Below are positions 57,493 through 64,000 of a DNA stretch of 64,000 bases, piece after piece. The position numbers and the translations under genes were made by a program. Source of the stretch: Burkholderia pseudomultivorans (GTDB taxonomy: Bacteria > Pseudomonadota > Gammaproteobacteria > Burkholderiales > Burkholderiaceae); assembly GCF_001718415.1 (NCBI RefSeq), contig NZ_CP013378.1, forward strand, positions 4,774,001 through 4,838,000, written 5' to 3'. The first letter of the stretch is position 1; every line of letters begins with the position of its first letter. The notes beneath the pieces are model-generated. The model did no database searches, was not told the DNA's origin, and saw nothing but the letters and a program-made list of their open reading frames with translations.

Positions 57493-58401
57493 GTGTTCGA
57501 TCAGCTGAAGGCGTTCCACGCGACCGTCCGGCAGGGCAGCATCACGCGTGCGGCGCGCCACCTGGGCGTGAGCCAGCCGACGATTGCCGCGCAGATCCGG
57601 CAGGTCGAGCAGGTGTACGGCGTCGAGCTGTTCCATCGCAGCGGTCGCCGGCTCGAAGTGACCGAGACGGGCATCGAGCTGCTGCCGCTGGTCGAGAAGA
57701 TGATCGCGCTCGAGGCGCAGGCCGACATCATGCTGCGCAATGTCGGCGGGCTGTTCGAGGGTCATCTGCGGATCGGCGCGACGGGGCCGTACTACATCAT
57801 GGACGCGGTCGGGCGCTTCTCCAGCGCGTATCCGTCGATCGCGCTCACGTGCCGGATCGGCAATTCGGAGGAAATCCTGCAGGCGCTGCACGAATTCCGC
57901 ATCGATCTCGCGGTGTCATCGCAGCGCAACGACGCGGACGGCCTCGAACGCCAGGTGATTTCCACCGATCCGCTGGTGCTCGTCGTGCATCGCGATCATC
58001 CGCTCGCGCGCTTCGACGCGATCGACGCCGCGCAACTCGCCGACGTGCGCCTGCTGATCCGCGAGGAAGGGTCGGTCACGCGCCGCTGCACCGAGGCGAT
58101 TCTCGCGGCGGCCGGCATCGCGGCCGCGTCGTTCGCCGAGATCGGCAGCCGCGAAGCGATTCGCGAGGCGATCCTGCACGGCGTGGGCGGCAGCCTGTTT
58201 CCGCGCGGCGAGGCCGAACGCCATCCCGACCTGCGGATCGTCGCGCTGCGCGACGTCGACACGACGATCGACGAATACGTGTACTACCTGAAGGCGCGCC
58301 GCCACAGCCCGGCGATCGATGCGTTTCTCGCGTGCATCCTGCCGGCCGGCGAAGCCGCGCCCGCGCCGATGCCGACGACGCGGCGCGCGACCGCGCGCTG
58401 A
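57493..58401 (+). CDS. LysR-family transcriptional regulator (CysB/AEP-regulator-like)
   Basis: 302 aa. HTH at the N-terminus: FDQLKAFHATVRQGSITRAA then RHLGVSQPTIAAQIRQVEQV; LTTR effector-binding domain in the rest. A GTG at 57493 is chosen as start because family proteins begin just before FDQLKAF, so it has a non-ATG start. LysR regulators of this type accompany AEP genes in several proteobacteria (from memory), so it may serve phnW or the lactate permease; this is inference. The intergenic gap to plcN is 226 bp, divergent. Confidence 0.88.
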   Translation: MFDQLKAFHATVRQGSITRAARHLGVSQPTIAAQIRQVEQVYGVELFHRSGRRLEVTETGIELLPLVEKMIALEAQADIMLRNVGGLFEGHLRIGATGPYYIMDAVGRFSSAYPSIALTCRIGNSEEILQALHEFRIDLAVSSQRNDADGLERQVISTDPLVLVVHRDHPLARFDAIDAAQLADVRLLIREEGSVTRRCTEAILAAAGIAAASFAEIGSREAIREAILHGVGGSLFPRGEAERHPDLRIVALRDVDTTIDEYVYYLKARRHSPAIDAFLACILPAGEAAPAPMPTTRRATAR

Positions 58402-58510
58402 GCACGCGGATCGGCGCGAGCAGCCGCCCTGCTGTCGCGGCGCGCGGCGGCGATCGTCATCGGTCCGCGCCGGGCATCGTGCGCATGACGACATGCCGGC
58501 GCGGCTCGCC

Positions 58511-60154
58511 TCACTTCGGCAGCGCCGGAATCATCCACGTCAGCACGTGCTGCTGCAGGAACACCAGCACGCCGAGCAGCAGCGTGAGGATCACGCTGTG
58601 CCAGAAGGTGCGCGCGAACACGACGCCCTCCTGCCCCTTCAGGTCGGTCGTCGACACGCCCGTCGCGATGTTCTGCGGCGAGATCATCTTGCCCATCACG
58701 CCGCCCGACGAATTGGTCGCGGCCATCAGCACCGGATCGAGGCCGAGCTGCCGCGCGGCGACCACCTGCAGGTTGCCGAACAGCGCGTTGCCCGACGTGT
58801 CGCTGCCCGACAGGAACACCGCGATCCAGCCGAGCGATGCCGACACGAGCGGGAACAGCGCGCCGGTCGACGCGACGCCGGTGCCGAGCGTATAGCTGAT
58901 CCCCGAGTAGTTCAGCAGGTACGCGAGCCCGACGATCATCATCACGGTGACGATCGCGATCCAGGTCTGCCGCCAGGTCTTGACCACGCATTCGAGGAAC
59001 GCGCCGACGCCGGTGCGCGTGAGCGCGGCCGTGATGATCGCCGACACGAGGATCGCGGTGCCCGTGCCGAGCGGCTGGAAGTCCCATATCGCCGCATACG
59101 GCTTGTGGTACAGCGACACGAACACCGCGTTGTGCAGGCCCGGCCACTTGATCTTCACGTCGCCGATCGCCGCGACGTTCGCATGCACCCAGACGATCAC
59201 GACCACCGACACGACGAGCCACGGCAGCCAGCCGCCGAAGCCCGCGCGCGCGCCGCCGCCCGACACGGCGCCCGCGCCGCGCGCGAGCGCGAATTGCGGA
59301 TCGGGCTGCGGCTTCCACATCTGCAGGAAGCCGATCGTGACGATCAGCGACGTGAGCGACGACAGCACGTCGGTGAGCTGGTAGCCGAGGAAGTTCGACG
59401 TGACGAACTGCGCGATCGCGAAGCTGCCGCCGGACACGAGCAGCGCGGGCCACAGGCGCGCGATCGAGCGCAGCCCGCCATACGCGCCGACCACGTAGAA
59501 CGGCAGCAGCAGCGCGAAGAACGGCAGCTGGCGGCCGACCATCGCGGCGAGCGTCGCGGGCGGCAGCGACGTGACCGCGCCGAGCACGGTGATCGGCACG
59601 CCGAGCGCGCCGAACGCGACCGGCGCGGTGTTGAACAGCAGCGTATAGGTGAGCGCTTCGAGCGCGGGGAAGCCGAGCGCGATCAGCAGCGCACTCGTGA
59701 TCGCGACCGGCGTGCCGAACCCCGAGATCCCTTCGAGCAGGCAGCCGAACGAGAACGCAACGACCAGCAGCACGAGGCGGCGATCGTCGGGCAGGTTGTC
59801 GAGCATCCATTGCCGGAACTGGTCGAAGCGGCCCGACTTCACCGCGATGTTGTACAGCAGTAGCGCGTTGAAGACGATCCACATCACCGGCACGACGGCG
59901 AGCGCCATGCCCGCGCCGACCGCGTTGAACGCGAGGCCGGCCGGCATGCCCCACGCGCCGATCGCGACTGCGAGGCCGGCGACGAGCCCGGCGAGCGACG
60001 CCTGCCACGCGGGGCGGCGCAGCACGCCGAGCGCGACCAGCGCGACCGCGATCGGAATCGCGGCGACCAGGAACGACAGCAGCAGCGAGTTGGCGACCGG
60101 TGTCAGCGGCTGCGAGAAAACGATGCCGGGCGGCAGGGCGGCGGTGGGATTCAT
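58511..60154 (-). CDS. lldP: L-lactate permease
   Basis: 547 aa, LctP/LldP family, about 12-14 transmembrane helices. Typical motifs: GCLLEGISGFGTPVAI, LGVPITVLGAVT and FLSGSDTSGNALFGNLQV, then NSSGGVMGKMISPQNI. It imports L-lactate (also D-lactate, glycolate) by proton symport. Two palindromic 49-bp repeats lie directly upstream, between the gene and its promoter or within it. No lactate dehydrogenase gene is in the window. Confidence 0.95.
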   Translation of the reverse strand: MNPTAALPPGIVFSQPLTPVANSLLLSFLVAAIPIAVALVALGVLRRPAWQASLAGLVAGLAVAIGAWGMPAGLAFNAVGAGMALAVVPVMWIVFNALLLYNIAVKSGRFDQFRQWMLDNLPDDRRLVLLVVAFSFGCLLEGISGFGTPVAITSALLIALGFPALEALTYTLLFNTAPVAFGALGVPITVLGAVTSLPPATLAAMVGRQLPFFALLLPFYVVGAYGGLRSIARLWPALLVSGGSFAIAQFVTSNFLGYQLTDVLSSLTSLIVTIGFLQMWKPQPDPQFALARGAGAVSGGGARAGFGGWLPWLVVSVVVIVWVHANVAAIGDVKIKWPGLHNAVFVSLYHKPYAAIWDFQPLGTGTAILVSAIITAALTRTGVGAFLECVVKTWRQTWIAIVTVMMIVGLAYLLNYSGISYTLGTGVASTGALFPLVSASLGWIAVFLSGSDTSGNALFGNLQVVAARQLGLDPVLMAATNSSGGVMGKMISPQNIATGVSTTDLKGQEGVVFARTFWHSVILTLLLGVLVFLQQHVLTWMIPALPK

Positions 60155-60645
60155 CGTGTCTCCAATGTCGGCTCAAGTTAGCGCTTTAGCGCTTACTTGA
60201 GCCCCATGCAAGGCTGTCGGCTCAAGCTGGCGCTTTAGCGCTTGCTCGAATCTCATGCAATCGGCGTTCGATCTGCAATCCACGGCCGCGAACAGGCACT
60301 TGCGCACACAACCACCTCGCGCCGCCTGCCGATCGGTCGCTGCAAAAAGGTTAGGAGGCGCATGACGCTTGCACAAGGGGGACAAGCCCGATGCCCGCCG
60401 CGCCGATACGCACCAGGCTGAAACGCAGCTGGCCGCGCGCTGGCGCGCATGACAGGCAGCCGGCCTGCCGCTCGCCCGCACGCACCGGCGCGCAAACGCG
60501 CACGCCGCCGCAATGTTGCACACGCGACAAAGGTGCTGACCGGCTATCGGGATGTTTCGTTTGGGCTCCGAAGCCTAGACTGGCTGCATTCGATCCCGGC
60601 CGCGCCGACGATGGCGCGGCGCCGGAACGCTACGGAGTGGAGACC
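60155..60645. other. Intergenic region between lldP and the DUF4148 gene
   Basis: About 490 bp. It holds the tandem 49-bp repeats next to lldP (listed separately) and then GC-rich sequence with no supported ORF. The DUF4148 promoter must lie in the right-hand part (60530-60640), but I see no clear hexamer pair. Confidence 0.45.
60166..60263. repeat. Two tandem 49-bp palindromic repeats upstream of lldP
   Basis: Unit 1 (60166-60214) and unit 2 (60215-60263) share TGTCGGCTCAAG, GCGCTTTAGCGCTT and CATGCAA at the same spacing. Unit 1 folds almost perfectly: GGCTCAAGTTAGCGCT (60170-60185) against AGCGCTTACTTGAGCC (60188-60203), 15 of 16 pairs, loop TT. Unit 2 has degenerate arms. Unit 1 begins 11 bp upstream of the lldP start codon (60154). 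Confidence 0.8.
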
Positions 60646-60966
60646 ATGAACACGATGAAACGAGCGGCATGTGCGACCCTGCTGATGGGCGCGGCATTCG
60701 CCGCGCACGCGCAATCCGCACCGCAACCGCTGACGCGTGCGCAGGTTCGTCAGGAGCTCGCGGAACTGCATGCCGTCGGCTACCGGGCAAATCTCGCGAG
60801 CAGCCCCGACTTTCCGCAAAACATGCAGGCGATCATGCAGCGCGCCGCGCAGGCGCGCGGCCATGGCGATCCCGGCGGTTATGGCGGCAACGGCCGTGCG
60901 GCCGTGGAATCGGGCAAGCCGGCACTCCCGCCCGCGATCGACCGCGATACGTACGCGCACCATTGA
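60646..60966 (+). CDS. Small secreted DUF4148 protein
   Basis: 106 aa. Signal peptide (KRAACATLLMGAAFAAHAQS, cleavage after AHA), then LTRAQVRQELAELHAVGY, the DUF4148 hallmark common and multiplied in Burkholderia. The C-terminus has a Gly-rich segment (GDPGGYGGNGRAAVESGKP). Function unknown, periplasmic. GGAG lies before the ATG at 60646. Confidence 0.88.
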   Translation: MNTMKRAACATLLMGAAFAAHAQSAPQPLTRAQVRQELAELHAVGYRANLASSPDFPQNMQAIMQRAAQARGHGDPGGYGGNGRAAVESGKPALPPAIDRDTYAHH

Positions 60967-61018
60967 GCACGCGTGCGCGAACGCACGACGCCGCCGCGCG
61001 CGACGCCGTATGCGCTCG

Positions 61019-62632
61019 TCAGACGCTGAAGCGGTTCAGCGTATAAGCGCGATAGGCCGCGACGAACGCGTCGAACGATCCGGCCTCCTTCGCTTCCAGT
61101 TCGGCCTGCTCGTCGAGCGACTTCCGGGCCAGCGCCTCCGCTGCGTGCATCGCATCCGCCGACGGCGGCTGCGCGCGGAAATACGCGGCATGCGCTTCGC
61201 TCTGCACGCGCGCAAAGGCGAGGAACGACTGCCCGTTGTCGCGCATCGCGCGCAGCACGTGCGCGGACGGCGTGCGCTCCGGATCGGCCAGCTTGTCGCG
61301 CTGCGCAGCGATCGCGCGTGCATGTTCGTCGCCGCCGCGAATCTCGTCGAGACGCCGGCCGACGATTTCGATGTCCGCCATCAATTCGTCCGCCCACGCC
61401 TGCAGCGTGACGGGCTGGCCGTCGCGCATCAGCGTGAGCCCCGGCTTGCGGCCTTCCATCGTCACGCTGCCGAAGTTCGCGTTCGCTTCCCGGTAGGCCG
61501 GGCAGTCGAGCGCCGGGCTCGGATCGAGCGCGCAGGCGAGCAGGAACGCATCGATGAAGCGCGCGGTATCGAGCGCGATGCCGGTCGGCTCGAACGGATC
61601 GATGTCGAGACAGCGCACCTCGATGTACTGCACGCCGCGCGACGCGAGCGCATGCAGCGGCCGTTCGCCCGAGTACGTGACGCGCTTCGGCCGGATCGTC
61701 GAGTAGAACTCGTTCTCGATCTGCAGCACGTTCGTGTTGATCTGGATCCACTCGCCGTCGCGGTGCGTGCCGATCGCCTCGTACGGCGGATACGGCTCGC
61801 TCACTGCCTTCGACAACGCGTCGAGATAGTCCGGCAGCGTGTTGTAGTCGACGTGCAGCGCGGCCTGCGCGGTCGTGTTCGAGTAGCCGAGGTCGCTCAT
61901 CCGCAGGCTCGTCGCGTACGGCAGGTACAGCGTGTCGGCGTCGAACACGTCGAGCTTGTGCGGCTTGCCGCGCAGGAACTTCGTGTCGAGCGCGGGCGAC
62001 GCGCCGAACAGGTACATCAGCAGCCAGCTGCGGCGCCGGAAGTTGCGGATCAGCGCGAGATAGCGCTCCGACTGGTAGTCGACGAGCGTCGCGGTCGAGC
62101 CTTCTTCCGCATGCAGACGCCGCCACACTTCCTCGTGCAGCGAGTAGTTGTAGTGGATGCCGGCGATGCACTGCATCGTGCGGCCGTAGCGATACGCGAG
62201 GCCGCGCCGGTACACCGTCTTGAGCCGGCCGATGTTCGACGTGCCGTAGTCGGCGATCGGGATCTCGTCGTCGGCCGGCAGCAGGCCCGGCATCGAGTTG
62301 TTCCACAGCATCTCGTCGCCGAGCGACGCGTACACGTACCGATGCAGTTCGTCGAGGCGTTCGAGCGTGACCGCGGCGTCTCCTTCCGCGGGCGTGATCA
62401 GTTCGAGCAGCGCTTCCGAATAGTCGGTCGTCAGCGACGGATGCGTGAGGGCCGAACCGAGCGCACGCGGATGCGGCGTGAACGCGATCATCCCGTCGCG
62501 CGTCACGCGCAGGCTTTCCTTTTCGATGCCGCGCAGGCCGTCGGGCAGATGCTGCCGCGTCGGGCCCGAGCTCAGCGCATCGAGGCGATTCAGCAGCAGT
62601 TCGGACTGGCGGTGAGTCATGGTGTTCGACAT
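61019..62632 (-). CDS. gshA: Glutamate-cysteine ligase
   Basis: 537 aa, the gamma-proteobacterial-type GshA length. First enzyme of glutathione synthesis (ATP-dependent gamma-glutamylcysteine formation). Motifs: LRGIEKESLRVTRDG, TDYSEALLELITPA (metal/Glu site), QCIAGIHYNYS and RGVQYIEVRCLDIDPF. It begins MSNTMTHRQSELL; the Met at position 5 is an alternative start. gshB is not in the window. It is convergent with the DUF4148 gene. Confidence 0.96.
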   Translation of the reverse strand: MSNTMTHRQSELLLNRLDALSSGPTRQHLPDGLRGIEKESLRVTRDGMIAFTPHPRALGSALTHPSLTTDYSEALLELITPAEGDAAVTLERLDELHRYVYASLGDEMLWNNSMPGLLPADDEIPIADYGTSNIGRLKTVYRRGLAYRYGRTMQCIAGIHYNYSLHEEVWRRLHAEEGSTATLVDYQSERYLALIRNFRRRSWLLMYLFGASPALDTKFLRGKPHKLDVFDADTLYLPYATSLRMSDLGYSNTTAQAALHVDYNTLPDYLDALSKAVSEPYPPYEAIGTHRDGEWIQINTNVLQIENEFYSTIRPKRVTYSGERPLHALASRGVQYIEVRCLDIDPFEPTGIALDTARFIDAFLLACALDPSPALDCPAYREANANFGSVTMEGRKPGLTLMRDGQPVTLQAWADELMADIEIVGRRLDEIRGGDEHARAIAAQRDKLADPERTPSAHVLRAMRDNGQSFLAFARVQSEAHAAYFRAQPPSADAMHAAEALARKSLDEQAELEAKEAGSFDAFVAAYRAYTLNRFSV

Positions 62633-63048
62633 GGATGCGCAAGTGCGGGACGGCCGCGTGCGGAACGCCGCGCGCGGCCGGCTGGATTATTGGTCGCTTC
62701 GTTGGTAGCGGGCACTTTAACATCTCGCCGAAAGCCGCGCTTGAGGCGGCCCGGGCCGCGTGCGCGCGCCGGAATCGGCGGCCGGGCGCGCCGATGGCGG
62801 CTATCGCCGCGAGCCTTGCCGATGCGCAGCGGGCGTTGCCGGTGCGTCGGTCATCGTGGAATCGTCTGACGGAACGGCGGGCGCACACGCACTGCGGCGG
62901 GGCCGAACCGGTCGGAAATGAAGAGGCTGGAACGCCGTGGATATCGCGCGCCCGTCACGCGGTAGACGCCCGCCTCACCCGCTCGCGCCACTCGTTCAGC
63001 CCGGCCCGCATCGCCCGCTTTTCCTCTTTCAGCCTGCGCCATCCGCCC
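62633..63048. other. Intergenic region between gshA and the DNA glycosylase gene
   Basis: 416 bp. No supported ORF, no terminator with a T tract and no RNA gene seen. TTTAACATC at ~62716 is the only clearly AT-rich patch, near where the gshA promoter would lie on the minus strand. Confidence 0.4.
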
Positions 63049-64000
63049 TCACCCGCCGCGCGCCGCGCCAGCGCGATCGGCCACCTCGTTCCACAGATGA
63101 AGCGCCGCATACGCGCGCCACGGCCGCCAGCCTTCGGTGCGCCGCTTCTGGCTCGCGAGCCGGTCGAGCGCCGGGTCGCGCGCGGCGATCGACTGCATCA
63201 GCACGAGGTCGGACGCCGGCCACGCGTCCGGGTCGCGCCACGCGCGCATCGCGATGTACTCGACGGTCCACGGGCCGATGCCGGGCAGATCGAGCCACGC
63301 GGCGCGCAGTGTCGCGAGATCGGCGTGCGCCGGATCGACCGGCACGTCGCCGGCCGCCACCGCGCGCGCCATCCCGGTCAGCGCCGCCGCGCGCTTGCCA
63401 GGCATGCCGATCTTCGCGAGATCGCACGCGGCCAGCGCGTCGGGCGTCGGAAACCGCCACGCGGGAACGCCGTCGCCCGCCGGCTCGCCGGCGTCGGGCA
63501 CGATGCGTTCGCCGGCCCGCTCGACGAGCCGCCCGACGATCGTCGTCGCGGCCTTCACGCTGACCTGCTGGCCGACGATCGCGCGCACCGCGAGCTCGAA
63601 GCCCGACCACGCGCCCGGCACGCGCAGCCCCGGCGCGGCCGCGACCAGCGGCGCGAACCACGGGTCGCGCGCAAGCCCGCCGCCGATTGCGGCCGGGTCG
63701 GCGCCGAGATCGAACATCGACGCGACGCGCGCGGCAAACGCCGCGTCGACGTGGCGCGCCGCCGCGCCTTCGACCGTCGCGATCAGGCAGTGCCGGCGCG
63801 GATGCCGGGTCACGGTGAGCCGGCCCGCTGCGCCGTGCAGGTCGACGATGCGGCGATACACGCCGTCCGCGACCTGCTCGACGCCCGGAATCGCGCGCCC
63901 GCTGAAGAAGCGCAGCACGCGCGCCCAGTCGTACGGCGCCTTGAAGCGCAGTTCCATCTGCGCGGACGGCGGCACAGGGCCGCCGTCCGGAATTGACGTG
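63049..64000 (-). CDS. alkA: AlkA-type DNA-3-methyladenine glycosylase (5' end possibly outside window)
   Basis: At least 308 aa from a GTG at 63975. An AlkA N-terminal-like domain (ELRFKAPYDWARVLRFF) is followed by a helix-hairpin-helix glycosylase domain: VGQQVSVKAATTIVGRLV, the HhH LPGIGPWTVEYIAMRA and the catalytic Asp in AWPASDLVLM. It excises 3-methyladenine and other alkylated bases. The frame stays open to the window end (SIPDGGPVPPSAQMELRF), so the true protein may be longer, for example fused to an Ada-like regulator as in some relatives (inference). The alternative start is ATG 63957 (MELRF). Confidence 0.85.
   Translation of the reverse strand, partial: TSIPDGGPVPPSAQMELRFKAPYDWARVLRFFSGRAIPGVEQVADGVYRRIVDLHGAAGRLTVTRHPRRHCLIATVEGAAARHVDAAFAARVASMFDLGADPAAIGGGLARDPWFAPLVAAAPGLRVPGAWSGFELAVRAIVGQQVSVKAATTIVGRLVERAGERIVPDAGEPAGDGVPAWRFPTPDALAACDLAKIGMPGKRAAALTGMARAVAAGDVPVDPAHADLATLRAAWLDLPGIGPWTVEYIAMRAWRDPDAWPASDLVLMQSIAARDPALDRLASQKRRTEGWRPWRAYAALHLWNEVADRAGAARGG

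Overview
The window is high-GC chromosomal DNA (roughly two-thirds G+C by eye) from a betaproteobacterium, almost certainly Burkholderia and probably the B. cepacia complex. The evidence is the gene order (gatCAB divergent from mreBCD-mrdA-rodA, fmt-def next to dprA, queDEC, rsmB-ntrYX), the codon use, and an aminoethylphosphonate cluster of the PhnW-PhnY-PhnA type. Calls rest on reading the sequence and remembered protein families; no database search was run.

Layout: 1-8 kb carries a partial M48 protease, a divergent AraC regulator/zinc alcohol dehydrogenase pair, xthA, a PPK2 kinase and gatCAB. 8.5-15 kb is the rod-shape operon mreB-mreC-mreD-mrdA-rodA. 14.9-19 kb holds a Sel1 protein and an HpcH/HpaI aldolase (overlapping genes), queC-queE-queD for preQ0 synthesis and tRNA-Phe. 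19-27.6 kb is mostly on the minus strand: an NtrY/NtrX-like two-component system, a DUF4390 protein, rsmB, htpX, a LysE exporter, fmt and def. dprA, a thioredoxin-like gene and topB follow on the plus strand. 32.4-36.2 kb has a LysR regulator, a D-2-hydroxyacid dehydrogenase, a patatin and a PaaI-type thioesterase.

36.4-41.86 kb is an accessory island starting just after tRNA-Lys(CUU). It has an orphan type VI secretion PAAR tip protein, a VRR-Nuc-like nuclease effector overlapping it by ATGA, and a DUF3396-type immunity gene. An IS2-group element (IS3 family) has split a low-GC gene whose 3' half also carries two apparent frameshifts, and a possible toxin C-terminal remnant lies just upstream of that gene. 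This is the most interesting part of the window.

43-54.9 kb: a CGNR/ABATE regulator is divergent from an alpha/beta hydrolase across a perfect 9-bp inverted repeat. Next comes a full 2-aminoethylphosphonate (AEP) catabolic region: phnY and phnA on the minus strand, divergent from an ABC transporter (phnS, phnT, double-length permease), phnW, a FAD amine oxidase-like gene and a GntR regulator. The phnA/phnS intergenic region has interlocked divergent sigma70 promoters overlapped by a 17-bp palindrome. PhnW would convert AEP to phosphonoacetaldehyde, PhnY would oxidise this to phosphonoacetate, and PhnA would split that to acetate and phosphate.

55-64 kb: a Tat-exported phospholipase C, a LysR regulator, a lactate permease preceded by two tandem 49-bp palindromic repeats, a small secreted DUF4148 protein, gshA, and an AlkA-type DNA glycosylase that may continue past the window edge.
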